NCBI GenBank assembly: GCA_963932465.1
Contig: OZ010794.1
Coordinates: forward strand, 441,193,502-441,257,501
Direction of reading: 5' to 3'
Length of the DNA stretch: 64,000 nucleotides
Source of the DNA: Maratus speciosus
Lineage: Eukaryota > Arthropoda > Arachnida > Araneae > Salticidae
A program made the translations under genes and the position numbers. Of the stretch, positions 33,660 through 44,702 are shown piece after piece; positions within the stretch are counted from its first letter, which is position 1, and each line of letters begins with the position of its first letter. The notes under the pieces were generated by a model. That model was given only the letters and a program-made list of their open reading frames with translations. It had not been told where the DNA came from and searched no databases.

Positions 33660-34053
33660 TTTAAGAAAGAGCAACGAATTTTTTCTTTTAAAGAACAGTA
33701 TGGACAACACTTGCTAAAACAACTGATGGAAAAGTACTGGTTGCGCTTTAGACTAGATAAGTTACCGCTTGCTGGAGTTGGTGAAGTTCATACCATTGCA
33801 GCGATTCTTATTAAATCTTGCATAGTCTATATTTTCAGGGGTTTGATTGAAAAAAATCTGTACTACAAATTTTAATTACAAATGGGTGAATCTATTGACG
33901 TCGCTGAATTTCCAGTTTTAGTAGTATTTGTCCGTTGCGTTTACAAAGTTAGGATAATTTTCTTATTTGCAAACCACTACAAACACACCAGGGGATGAAA
34001 TATTTAATCTTTTGTATGAATTTTTATCACCAAATGGAAAAACATTGCACTTA
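33660..34053 (+). pseudogene. hAT transposase fragment
   Basis: The plus strand reads ...EVHTIAAILIKSC, then NGESIDVAEFPVLVVFVRCV, and in a shifted frame LQTTTNTPGDEIFNLLYEFL followed by SPNG. These correspond to the HTIAE..I.P, DESTDVAGLAVLLVFVRY and LPL.T.TTGDEIFN.L..FI blocks of ZBED/SCAND3-type hAT transposases. The same core block is found on the minus strand at 1413-1490. The fragment is bounded by a MITE on the left and the Tc1-like copy B on the right. Confidence 0.6.
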
Positions 34054-35569
34054 TGGTTGTGGATGGATGGATCTTGTGGCTGGGGAATTGTTTAGATGAT
34101 TGATACATGATACATGATCGACAGACGTGGTAGGTTATATGAGAAAAAAAAATACACATGTTTGGCAGAAAACAATGCATTGTATTGAGCATTTGGGTAC
34201 AAAAGGGAAAAAAAACACAATTTGTGCATATGAGAAAAAACGAATAAAAATGGGTGTTTCCTTAAAAGAAAATCGTTTTCAGTAGGGGCTATGGTTTCTC
34301 CGGACGGCCAGTAACGTTGATCACCTTTGAGGCATGGAGTCAATGAGGCTGTTAATGAGGAGCTGTGGTATTCCGCCCCACTCTTCCAGAAGAGCTCTTT
34401 CCAGTTCTCGGAGAGTTTGTGGGGGTAGTAGGTGGTCAGCAGCTTGTCTACCTAGAATGTTCCAAACATGTTCTATTGGGTTCATGTCCGGAGAACACGC
34501 TGGCTATTCCATCCGTATGATTCCTTCCTTGAAAAGGAAATAATCCACCTAGTGAGCAAGATGTGACTTGCAATTGTCGTCTATTAATACGACGTCATCT
34601 ACAATTGCTGCAGCGTAAGGCACTACAATAGGTCTAAAGATCTCATCCCTATATCGCTGACCGGTCAGAGCTCCCTTCCGAATGATGTGGAGGTCGGTGC
34701 GGCCATCAATTGAGATGCCAGCATATACCATCACCCCCCCCCCCCCTGAAATCTGACACTTCCTTGCACGAACGCTGGCATGTTTCTAGTGCCACGTTCC
34801 CTCCAGATGAAAATACACCTATTATCAAGATGAACAGAAAAACGGGACTGATCTGAGGAAAGAATATTGCGCCATTCATTTCTCCTTTGTTCACATGCTC
34901 CGTTGCCCACTCCTTGCGGGCGCCACGGTGCCTTGCTGAGTAACACATATCATTGATCTGCGAGCATACAGATCTACAGCGTGGAGGCGGTATCGGACAG
35001 TTTGAGTTGAAACTGTAGTGCCAGTAGCTGAGCGAAGGTGTTGTTGAAGAACAGTGGCATTCATATTTTGGTGTCTTCGAGCCGTTATCGTTAAATACCG
35101 GTCTTCGTTGGGCGTTGTTGCACGTCTATGACCTTGCCTGCCTTTAAAATCTTCAAAAACGGTTCTAGATCCTGGAAATCACACTTCGTAAAACTCCAGT
35201 GGCTTCTGCTACTTCGGCTTGTGTTTATCCCCTCCTCCCTTTTAACCGACCAACAACTCTCCAAGCTTCTGATTCAGTTAAATAGCTTCGTTGAGACATC
35301 GCACTCATCGAAACAAAGCACTTACTGAATGTCGATCATTGTTTTCCGATTTGTCTTTCAGTAAGTTGAAAGCCAAATTTCATTCGCTGCCGCTAAAGCG
35401 TCGATCTTGACACCAAACCCAAAATTTGCATATTCCGAAGTTTGAAAATGAGAAAAATTTGCAATTGTGACTCTCTTCTTCCTTTTCTGCAAGAAAAATA
35501 AAAGAAAAAAAAGGTCGCTTATACCGTTATTTATATGATTTACAATATCCTTTAATTGTTTTGAGCAGT
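34054..35569 (-). mobile_element. Tc1-like transposon, copy B
   Basis: The right end TTTAATTGTTTTGAGCAGT matches the terminus of copy A (21972-23437). The sequence then follows copy A in reverse through the transposase to 'GGTTGTGGATGG' near 34054, where the outermost part of the other terminus is missing. The orientation is opposite to copy A. Confidence 0.75.
34270..35299 (-). pseudogene. Tc1-like transposase, inactivated (copy B)
   Basis: ATG at 35299 (minus) begins the same MSQR...LTESEA N-terminus as copy A. The first catalytic block reads SSDQSRFSVHLDN with Gln after the Asp. Then comes VYAGISIDGRTDLHIIRKGA (34680-34734), and the second Asp lies in VVLIDDNCKSHLAH, closer to the family MDDNARPH than copy A. 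The Glu block NPIEHVWN is near 34465-34490. A C-run (about 34734-34746) has shifted the frame. Frame breaks make it non-functional. Confidence 0.7.
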
Positions 35570-35772
35570 AAGGCTCCCTAATGCCCTTGCAACACGATCA
35601 TGTCTCAACTGGATGTAAAGTTGCCACGCAACTAGGTAGTCCATCAACAAGATCACATTGTTCCATTGTATATGCATGCTCTGCGGTATATATATGGTTG
35701 GAAGGGAGGGGGGGATACTTCTGTATCCAAATAATATTCTTCGATTTCTACATCATTTGCAATATAAATTAA

Positions 35773-36459
35773 GGGGGCACGGTACCTTTTAAACTACTTT
35801 TTCGATTTTGAATAATACTGTAATATACTTAAATATAATGTCACTACAGATATTAGGTACTATAAAACAAATATAATTTCATATAATTTCAAAAAAAAAA
35901 AAAAAAAAACCTTGTAGAACAGCCTATTTAACTAAAATTTAAATTTAAAAAAAATATTTTTTTTTAAAATCCCTACTACTTTTTTAAATATGAATATTTT
36001 TGCTTCAATTTTTTTTTCCATATTCCTTACATTATACTACATAAAACTGTGCATGGATTTTTAGATGTATGGAATATTACATTTAATATCAATATTTTTC
36101 TGTTTTGTGTAGTAAAAAATCAAGGAAAAATAATTGAAATTCTTAAAAAAAAAAAATAACTACAACCTTGAATGTTAAATCCATGCACAATTTTATGTAG
36201 TATGTTTTTAGGATTATGGAAAAAAAATTGAAGCAAAAATATTCATATTTAAAAAAGTAGTAGGGATTTAAAAAAATATATATATATATTATTTTAAAAT
36301 TTTAATTTTAGTTAAATAGGCTGTTCTACAAGATTTTTTTTTTAATTATATGAAATTATATTTGCTTTATAGTACCTAATATCTGTAGTGACATTATATT
36401 TAAGTATATTACAGTATTATTCAAAATCGAAAAAGTTGTTTAAAAGGTACTGTGTCCCC
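35773..36459. mobile_element. Palindromic MITE flanked by TTAA
   Basis: GGGGGCACGGTACCTTTTAA and its reverse near 36440-36459 (...GGTACTGTGTCCCC) bound a 687-bp palindrome; TTAA flanks both sides. The arms match over more than 200 bp, e.g. 'TAATATACTTAAATATAATG' and its reverse. The left terminus resembles TTAAGGGGACTCTGTAGCC at 26764 and 27529. A piggyBac-like mechanism is inferred. Confidence 0.75.
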
Positions 36460-36553
36460 TTAATCATGAAAATTATTATTTGGAAATAGTGATAACCAAA
36501 ACGATGATTCTGTTCTAAGAAAGGTCACCACTTTGCACCATTTTAAGTATCTG

Positions 36554-36821
36554 TAGACGCTTTCAGTGTGACCTCAGTCATGACGTTTTGGTTGGAAACT
36601 GACTCCAAACAGACGGTTGCTATGCGTCATTTCTTTTTAAATATAAATTATGGAAAATGTTACCAGTACATATCAAGTATTAAAACACTTAGATGTGAGA
36701 TATAGATATAAGATATAGCTGCAACACACAAACAAAATAGAAAATACAACATAGCAACTGTTTGTTTGGAGTGAGTTTCCAACCAAAACGTCATGACTGA
36801 CGTCACGACTGAAATCGTCTA
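36554..36821. mobile_element. Palindromic MITE, about 270 bp
   Basis: TAGACGCTTTCAGTGTGACC is mirrored by ...GTCACGACTGAAATCGTCTA, and both arms contain CAGTCATGACGTTTTGGTTG or its reverse, followed by GGAAACTGACTCCAAACA-like sequence. No target duplication is assigned. Confidence 0.7.
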
Positions 36822-38442
36822 TATTAATGTTACAAACAACTGAATGCCTATGAATCATTAAGTAGCCGGGTTTTTTTTTTGTCGAGTTTCTTTAATGACG
36901 GCATCTTTTTGCTGCATTTCTGTATTATTTTGCGATAGTGACATCCTTATGCATGCTTTACTGTAGATGTTTAAGAGTGGATCGTAAATGTGGAATTCTT
37001 AAGCGAATGCGAATGACATCATTTTAGATAAAATAAAAGTTTGTGCTTTAAGTCTTACAATTTAAATAGGTTTTGTACTATTTATATATACATATATTTT
37101 TTTCATCGGGGGCGACACTAAATTCTGAAAAAGCAGAATTCCTGTTTTCTAGTTTCTTATGATTTTCTTCCTTTGTTTTCTTTATTTCACATGAAATGAG
37201 TGAAAGGCGTGTACTTTAAATTAAGTTATATATTAACTAAGTCAAATATTATTATTAAAAAATAAATGTAATAAAAGTGGTTACAAGCGTAAAGCATGTA
37301 GAAACTCTTCTGAAAATAATATGTAATGTCCAGAAAAACCAGTCACAAGCCATCACTAATAATTTATTCTGCATTTATACATTTTTATTTAATAAATTGT
37401 TACTCTTTGCTGACTCCAATATCGTGCATTCAATCATTAATTTATCATTTTTATAACTCTCTTAAATATTGTAATAAAAAAAAATACGTATTTACAACGT
37501 AATCATACGTAACACAGTGCTTTCCAATCATTATTTTATTTAAAAAATGATCTGCAGTTTTTTAATAGATTGTATATCTATTTTATGAAATACCCTGTTT
37601 GCGATACAAAACCTAAAAACTATACCATTAAATAAGAAGTAAATTGAAAACCCATTTTTATTTAATTTTCCGAATTGCAAGTTATTATTAACAAAACGGA
37701 ATTCAAAATATGTATTTTTTCCATAAATATATTGGTTACACAATTTTTATCGCACTTCTTATAATCTTTCAAAATAATAATTTTGAGCAGTATAAAAATA
37801 GCGTTATATGAATTACTAATAACATTCTAATATCAGATTGCATGATGTCATACAATCAACTCCGAAATTGATATCTCCATAACCCGCGCTCTTTGTATAT
37901 TGTCATTAGCCTTCTAGCAATTTTAATGCCATTTAGATGACAGATTTTTCTGAGTATTACATAAATTTTGTGCCTATTGCTAGATTATCATAAATATTTA
38001 ATTTTTTTAATATGTTTAGAAAATGCAGGAAATCATATTTGATTATTAGATTATTTAAATCTACCTATTTTGGAAAAGAACCTAATAGCCGTTCGTTTTG
38101 CTTTTTCATTAAAAATGCACTACTCAATTTTAACCTCGCCCACCCCACCCCCCTTTTTTAAGAATGAATAAAGGAAATTTGAAACTCACAAAATCCCTGT
38201 AAATCCCAACTGAAACGCCGTGTATGACATTTTTGCCCTCATGCAAAGAAAGAAAACGACGTCATCAATGAATAAGTATAGAAAATTTAAGAGATATTTT
38301 TCAATTCTTCTCAAAAAATCATCTTTATCCGGTTAGTATGTTCAATTTCTATTTCAATTATTCTAATTGTCGAAGGTTAGAATATTATTAGCATATTTTC
38401 CTAGTCTCCTCGAGTTTTTCTTACCACTTAATAAATAATAAT
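36822..38442. other. Gene-free stretch
   Basis: AT-rich sequence with no recognisable gene, element termini or tandem repeats. A short direct recurrence of 'TTTTAATATTTTGTTTGAT'-like words is not developed here. Confidence 0.3.
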
Positions 38443-38571
38443 ACTATAAATTTCATAATTCACATTTCATACACGTAAAATTATATAGAAATCAAATGTA
38501 GTTGAACTTCTACCAAAAAGTTCGTTAAATAGAAATTCAGACAGATGTATTTTTCAAAACAGAAAATTTAT
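38443..38571. repeat. Direct repeat, copy 1 (partner 38718-38841)
   Basis: Both copies share AAATTATATAGAAATC, GTTGAACTTCTACCAAAAA and TTTTCAAAACAGAAA about 274 bp apart. The phrases 'AACTTCTACC' and 'CGTTAAATAGAAATTC' resemble the subterminal region of the pogo-like element at 44777-47661, so it may be a fragment of that family. Confidence 0.6.
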
Positions 38572-38717
38572 ATGTTTCTAAATGCGGCAATAGACGTCTC
38601 TTAGACGTCTGTTTGAATTACTACATTTAAAGTGTTCATTTCTATATGGAAAAAGTGTTAGTCAAGAATCTCGAATCTTGGCGACTATGTTTTGGATTAC
38701 ATTTCATAATATTTTGA

Positions 38718-38841
38718 AATAATAAATCTCGTAATTCATATTTCATACATAAAATTATATAGAAATCGAATATAGTTGAACTTCTACCAAAAACATTCAT
38801 TAAATAAAAATTCAATCAGATGTCTTTTTCAAAACAGAAAT
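38718..38841. repeat. Direct repeat, copy 2
   Basis: It is the diverged partner of 38443-38571, in the same orientation. Confidence 0.6.
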
Positions 38842-39864
38842 CCCGGTGGTAATCAACCCCTGCGAAACCCGTTTCAGTTGAAGCTTCACTATTTTAACCC
38901 TAAACCGGAAGATTTTTAGTAGAAATGAAAAGTTTTGGTGGTTTCCCTAAGTTTAAAGATCATATTTGATTTTTAAAAAATATTTTTAAAAATACTCGAT
39001 GTCAGATTATGCCAAGGGATAATCCACGCAATTCTGTGTGAGCAGGCTCGACTTTAAATCGCACAAAAAGAGGAAAATGTTTTTTGTTTTTTCTTTAGGA
39101 TCATCTACACAGTTGTATAAGTTAGGTCTTAGAGGTTTATGGATATGTCAGTTCCTCAGTACATGTCAATGCAAACAATTTTTGTATAAGAAATCAGAGC
39201 CACATCCACTTATTTAATGAAAAATGTATTGGGTGTCTCAATACAAGCAAGAACCTTAGAACCTGTTCATCAAGGTAACATTAATGAAGACATTTTAGCG
39301 ACATTTTCAAAAGACTTATTTTACTATTTGTGATCTGAGCGTTGCCAGGTTGTACGTTTTTCCCGTAAGTTGTACGTTTTAAAACATTTTTTTAAGCTTA
39401 TCGTACAGCGCACGTTTAAACGAACGACGATTTCTTCTGTTTTTCTACCAAATCTTACTTTTGATAATTTGAAGATTTCTTTTTTTCAGTTTGCTTTAAA
39501 ATTTCACCTTTTGTCGAAAAAATGTTATACACATACGCGCGCATTAAACATAAAAACGGTTTGTTTCCGATCAGGGTGACAAAAATCTTGAGAGAGTTGT
39601 ATAATAACTGCTCATTCACAAGCTCTTGAGTAGGATTAGTTCATCTGAACTTGACATTATTATAAACTATAGTATCTACATTATAATTTTTTTAAATTTA
39701 GTTATATCTGTATCTTATGTTTTAATATTTTGTTTGATTTATTAATCTGTGTCTTATGTTTTAATATTTTGTTTGATTTATTATCTCCCTTTATGCTTAA
39801 ATACAAACATTATTTTTTCAATTCCTACTATTAGTTCCTACTCTCCATGTATTCATATATCTTG
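38842..39864. other. Gene-free stretch
   Basis: No gene is recognised. 'CTGTATCTTATGTTTTAATATTTTGTTTGATTTATTA' is an imperfect tandem pair at 39708-39782. Pairs of 'TTGTACGTTTT' occur at 39350-39380. Confidence 0.3.
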
Positions 39865-40757
39865 TTCAAATTTTCAATCGTTAATAAAATACTTATTATT
39901 CATCCACTCAAGTTCAAATACATTTTTTAAAACTTGTAGTGGATGACATTTGATGTTAATACAGTTTTTTCAAATATTAACTCATTAGTTAAATTTAATT
40001 GATTAATTTTATTCAAATTTTCAATCGTTAATAAAATACTTATTATTCATCCACCCATGTTCAAATACATTTTTTAACTTGTAGTGGATGACACTTGATG
40101 TTAATACAGTTTTTTAAAATATTAATTCATTAATTAAATTTAATTAATTAATTTTAGTTTTAGGTGGGAGAAAAAATTTCTCTTATTCAAATTTTCAATC
40201 GTTAATAAAATACTTATTATTCATCCACTCAAGTTCAAATACATTTTTTCAAACTTGTAGTGGATGGCACTTGATGTTAATACAGTTTTTTCAAATATTA
40301 ATTCATTAATTAAATTTAATTAATTAATTTTATTCAAATTTTCAATCGTTAATAAAATACTTATTATTCATCCATTCATGTTCAAATACATTTTTTTAAA
40401 CTTGTAGTGGATGACACTTGGTGTTAATACAGTTTTTTCAAATATTAATTCATTAATTAAATTTAATTTTATTCAAATTTTCAATCGTTAATAAAATACT
40501 TATTATTCATCCAGTTAAGTTCAAATACATTTTTTAAAACTTGTAGTGGATGACACTTGATGTTAATACAGTTTTTTTAAATATTAATTAATTAATTAAA
40601 TTAAATTAATTAATTTTATTCAAATTTTCAATCGTTAACAAAATACTTATTATTCATCCACTCATGTTCAAATACATTTTTTTTAACATTGGATGACACT
40701 TGGTGTTAATACAGTTTTTTCAAAAATTAATTCATTAATTAAATTTAATTACACATC
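39865..40757. repeat. Satellite of six units of about 147 bp
   Basis: TTCAAATTTTCAATCG starts units at 39865, 40012, 40186, 40333, 40473 and 40619. Each contains CATCCACTCAAGTTCAAATA and, about 10-15 bp later, AACTTGTAGTGGATG, which can pair to form a hairpin stem of 13-14 bp. Units end in TTAATTAA-rich spacers of variable length; a 27-bp extra piece (TTTAGGTGGGAGAAAAAATT region) is present only before the unit at 40186. Confidence 0.9.
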
Positions 40758-41384
40758 CACATTAATTAAATGTAATTACGCATCCACGTAGGAATTAACT
40801 TAATTTTTTTATATTACTTTTTTTTTGTAGGATGTCCATTACTAGCATTTTCATAATCATCATTGAATTGTGTAGGATGTTTTGATTTATTGTTATTCTT
40901 ACAATTCAATTGATTTTTCATTCATAGTGGAATATATGACTGCATATTTAGTTAAACAATGTTAATAGAATAATGTAGTACAAATGCAGTTGGAAAATAA
41001 TGATTAAATTCGATTAATTAATAATCTCTTTTCATACAAATTTGTTGCCGCGAAAACATTACTGGGATATTCAACATAGTTTAGCGTGGTATAAATAAAA
41101 CCAAAACTAACTAGTGTCAATCAAAATGGACTAAAAGTAATAGGAACATCTATATGATTTCCAAACTAAGAAAATTACATTGAAAGCAACTTTGTAAATC
41201 TTAATTAGTCAAATAGTCGGTGCAAAACAAGCTTTAACAAAACAAATATAAGTCAAATAAACATTAACAAATTAATTCAGATTTATCATCATTCTGCTAC
41301 ACCATGCGGTAATAAAATTGCTTCTAAAGTGAAAGTGCGCAATTCTGTTTGAAATTAATCTCCTGAACACAGACATCACCATGA
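40758..41384. other. Gene-free stretch
   Basis: It is AT-rich, with one extra 'ACACATCCACATTAATTAAA' motif pair at 40751-40790 that extends the satellite's vocabulary. Nothing else is recognised. Confidence 0.3.
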
Positions 41385-41589
41385 GGGCGTTTACAGACCG
41401 CAACCTGAGTTACATAGGATTACACACATGTAACCCAAAGCGTTCAGAGGCCGATGTCACGTGACGTTTTGGGAGTTACCCGTAGTGTTCAGAGCCGGAA
41501 ATAACACAGATTTCGGGTAACCCACATTACCTACAGAATTTTTTTGGGTAAAGTGATCACGTGGTTGGGAAATCTGTTTGTTTCTCCCT

Positions 41590-41913
41590 TTATAGCTTGA
41601 CTGTGACTGTTAACCGAAATATTTCAGTTTTGATTCGTTTTTTCGCGCAGTTTATTTGGTTAATGAGCGCAAATCTTATAAAATGTAAAAATAAGCACAT
41701 AATTTGAAGATACCATATATTTCCTACCGAATGAATGCATGTCCGATTCAGCCTGCAATTGCTAGCAAAATCTCTATCGGACATTGTTTCAACAGTATTT
41801 TCGACATAAAAATTAACTCTTGGAACTCTTTCCCTCCTATGAAGAGTGTTAATTGGGAAAGTGTCATAATCTTCTTCATCTGAGGAATAATCAAAAAATA
41901 TTTGCGCTATCAA
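41590..41913 (-). pseudogene. Harbinger-like transposase N-terminus
   Basis: From ATG 41913 the frame reads MIAQIFFDYSSDEEDYDTFP, an acidic start, then RRERVPRVNFYVENTVETMS and DRDFASNCRLNR. This resembles the 'R.R.R.EN...VPSYS..DFK.HFR.SR' region at the start of HARBI1/PIF transposases. The similarity ends at about residue 58, after which the frame is unrelated. The catalytic domain is absent. Confidence 0.45.
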
Positions 41914-42454
41914 AAGTTCAGCTCCCGCCTTGTTTGTAAATGTAAATAAAAAACACCCACAACTTTTAACCCAAAAGCGGTCAGAGCCGTTTTAACTCAA
42001 CCTTACACTTGAAAACCAATATGACGTAGGGGAGACCGGGGCAAGATGACGAATGTCTTAATTTTTCCGTTTTCCACTAGGCGGTAGCATCAACCGGACA
42101 CTACTGGCTCTCCTATCGGCCGTCCGTTAAACAATAGTATAGAGACGCAGAAATCGCTATTTTTGTGTTAGTTGTTGAGCTTTGATTGTTTACCGCTGCC
42201 ACGTTATAACTTTTATGCATTTGTAAATAAGCTCTGCTACAGATATAGGTAAGATATATCGTTTCTCTTTAATATTTATGAGTAACTTAGTTTAAATACT
42301 ACCTATTCCTATGAATAAATGTCAATTAATCACCTTTCTTCATGGCAATGAAAATGAATATTTTTAAACAGGCAGTCCGGGGCAAGATGACGAGCCCCGT
42401 GTTTCGGAATTTACTAAACTAACTGTGTTGTCCATTCTATTTAAATCCTGTAAA

Positions 42455-42735
42455 CGCTTGTTTGTCTGTGTGTTTGTCCGCGCGACCTTGCGCTTCTATC
42501 TCTACTGGGGCTAAGGGGCGCATCGCATCGGGGGAGGTGTCTTTCGAAAGGGGGCGACCAGAGGGAGACATTTTTTGCCATCCGCTAAGCCCCCATAGCC
42601 CCCCCCCCCGAAAAAACCTTATCGGAGTCCGTATCTCCGCTTCCAAGCGTCCGATCGGTACGAGGAGGGACCGTTCGCTGGGGTTCGACCTCGGGGTCAA
42701 GACCTCACCCCTCACCCCAAATAATTCAAATATTG
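42455..42735. mobile_element. GC-rich insert, probably a non-LTR or SINE 3' end
   Basis: The GC content rises sharply against an AT-rich background. Read on the minus strand, it ends CGGACAAACACACAGACAAA...GATTTAAATAG, the type of tail left by RTE-like retroelements and their SINEs. Long ORFs on both strands result from GC richness and show no recognised domain. No tRNA-type promoter was established. Confidence 0.35.
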
Positions 42736-42736
42736 T

Positions 42737-42841
42737 GACCCACCAGCAGAAGAATGGATCCAGTGCTGTAAATGCCAAGAGTGGTCGCATGAGGAATGTT
42801 CCAATTATGAAAATGGTATTTTTATTTGTGACTTTTATTAG
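42737..42841 (+). pseudogene. C-terminal zinc-finger tail of a pogo-like transposase
   Basis: The frame reads PPAEEWIQCCKCQEWSHEEC and then SNYENGIFICDFY, ending at TAG 42839-42841. The C-x2-C...WxHxxC...C spacing is that of the zinc-finger tail found at the C-terminus of many arthropod pogo/Jerky-type transposases ('EWVQC..C..W.HE.C.....F.CD.C'). The last cysteine is Tyr here. The catalytic part of the transposase is missing upstream, where the GC-rich insert lies. Confidence 0.5.
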
Positions 42842-43545
42842 CTGCATAACTAAACAGTTCAACATTACGTTACAATGCATTATGCTTAGTCTGATACTTT
42901 GTAAGATGTAAAAACACAGTTATCATTTGTTAAACCTTGTAACATATTCAAAAGATAAAATATGTTCAACCTTTTTCAGTGTTGTCATCTTGCCCCAGTA
43001 CTGGGGCAAGATGACGATTTGTTAATGTTATGAAAAAATAAAATTATCCTTTATATTTTTTATTTGAAAAATTAAATGTTAATATATATAATACTACAAG
43101 GAATACTCTAACAGTTCATGTAAAATTAATTTTACTATATTTAAAAATGAATTAAAAAACAACAAAAATTGTTAACATAGTCATCTTGCCCCGGTCTTCC
43201 CTAATTCCCCAATTTTCCGAGTAACCCGTTTTTCTGTCTCTGAACGCGCTCTATGAAAAACCTTAATTGGTTCTTGTTTTTGAACTGCAGATGTGGAAAG
43301 TTAAGATTTTCTCAAAAAATATATTTTTTAAAATTAATATTTAAAAAATATATGAAATGTAATCTGTTATTTTTTTTAAACAGAAATCGATTTCTACAAG
43401 CTTCAAATATGTTAATCTTAAACTACAGCTTATTCCATTAAGTATATTTGAGTTATGCTTAAAAATTCACCCGCTTTGCAATTTGTTTGCCAACAATATT
43501 AAAAAGGCATTTAACATTAGGAGTTCCAAATGTTACATCTGTATA

Positions 43546-44702
43546 TGGGGCATTCTCACAATCTTTTGACTTTCATGTCCCTGAATAATAATTTTTATTT
43601 TAATACACTTTTTTGTGTTCTTTTTTTTTTTTTAATTTCATATACTTCGGAACATCTCATTGCATGATTGTACAACAATATTAACGAGATAAATAAGTTT
43701 TGGACGATGTTGGGGGTCCAAACACCTGGAAAACTCCTATACCGTACCGTGTCCCTGATGCTGATTTTTAAGTTTGGAGCTGTCTGGATAAAATTGTTTC
43801 AATAAAAATAATTCGATATAATTTTTTTCTGAAACTGGAACTATTGTTTTATATAAATAAGTAGCTAAAAATTAGCCTGCACACATTTTTAGGGTTGTTA
43901 TTATTTTTTAAACTCTGTCCCTAGGTTTTAGATTTTTACCATCCCTCTTCTAAAATTATACAGAAAATCACTTCAGATGCAGCCACAGAATTTTTTTCAA
44001 GTTTTTTCTCATGCAGAAGTATGCTAGAGAAATAATGTTTAAAATTCTTTTGAAGGAAGTTTAATGTAGAATTTAAATCAGCATTTAAATATCAATTTCA
44101 AGCATCGTGGCTTTATTGGTAGTCTCACCGTCCCCAAGGTTTATTCCTGCACTTTTAGAGGTAAATAAATTTTTTAAAATTTAATCCAATGTAAATAACT
44201 GTTTCTAAAAATCAATGAACATTTTGTCTATCACTTAGTCTTAACATGATCTGCCTAAAATAAGTGGTAATTTTCCTTGCTGTTCCATCCTTACCGTCCC
44301 TTTTTTTCCCCATTTCGTCCTTTTTTTCCTATACCATCCCCTTTTTTTACATTACCGTCCCTTCTTTAACACCCCTTTAAGACAATGTTATACCAAAATT
44401 TTGTACTAAAAATACTACATTGTCATTATTTCTTATTTGAATGTCCTGTGGGTGCTATGCTAATTCATTATAAGTAAAAATTTAGAAGAAAATAAAAAGT
44501 TTTAGTGGTAAAATGGTAAGGAAAATTAAACTCGCAAGTTCAACTTAAACCTCAGTTAAATAAATTTTTTTTCGCTGCTGACTATTTTTTCTTTATTTTG
44601 AATCATTAAGGCATTCGTCTATCGGATTAAAATGTTATTTTAGCAAGTTTAATTTCGCCAGATTTTTTCCCCCAAAAGTCAAAAGGTTGTGAGAATGCCC
44701 CA
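43546..44702. mobile_element. TA-flanked nonautonomous DNA transposon
   Basis: TGGGGCATTCTCACAATCTT and ...AGGTTGTGAGAATGCCCCA are inverted repeats flanked by TA; both continue into 'TTTGACTTT'. The interior has recurrent 'ACCGTCCC' boxes separated by T-runs (44128, 44292-44362). No reading frame is recognised. Confidence 0.65.

Larger units (their letters stand above)
42029..43201 (+). mobile_element. pogo-like element with GGGGCAAGATGAC ends
   Basis: GGGGAGACCGGGGCAAGATG is mirrored by ...CATCTTGCCCCGGTCTTCCC, and TA flanks both ends (42027-42028, 43202-43203). The 'GGGGCAAGATGACGA' motif also recurs internally at 42379 and as a back-to-back inverted pair at 42989-43017. The plus strand keeps a transposase zinc-finger tail (42737-42841). 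Confidence 0.7.
41385..43251 (-). mobile_element. PIF/Harbinger-like transposon relic
   Basis: The left end GGGCGTTTACAGACCGCAAC and right end ...CTGTCTCTGAACGCGCTC are related inverted termini, and 'GGGTTAC'/'GTAACCC' subterminal motifs recur near both ends (41405-41525, 43220). A minus-strand transposase N-terminus resembling HARBI1-type proteins lies at 41740-41913. A pogo-like element occupies 42029-43201, leaving only about 50 bp of the right end. The target duplication is not clear. Confidence 0.5.

Noticed and set aside
39865..40757. CRISPR-like array
   Set aside because: The units are about 147 bp and contiguous with no unique spacers, and the DNA is eukaryotic; this is a satellite.
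42437..42911. Overlapping ORFs of 147 and 149 codons on opposite strands
   Set aside because: They arise in a GC-rich insert with few stops in any frame; no domain is recognisable, and the only credible coding piece nearby is the short zinc-finger tail at 42737-42841.
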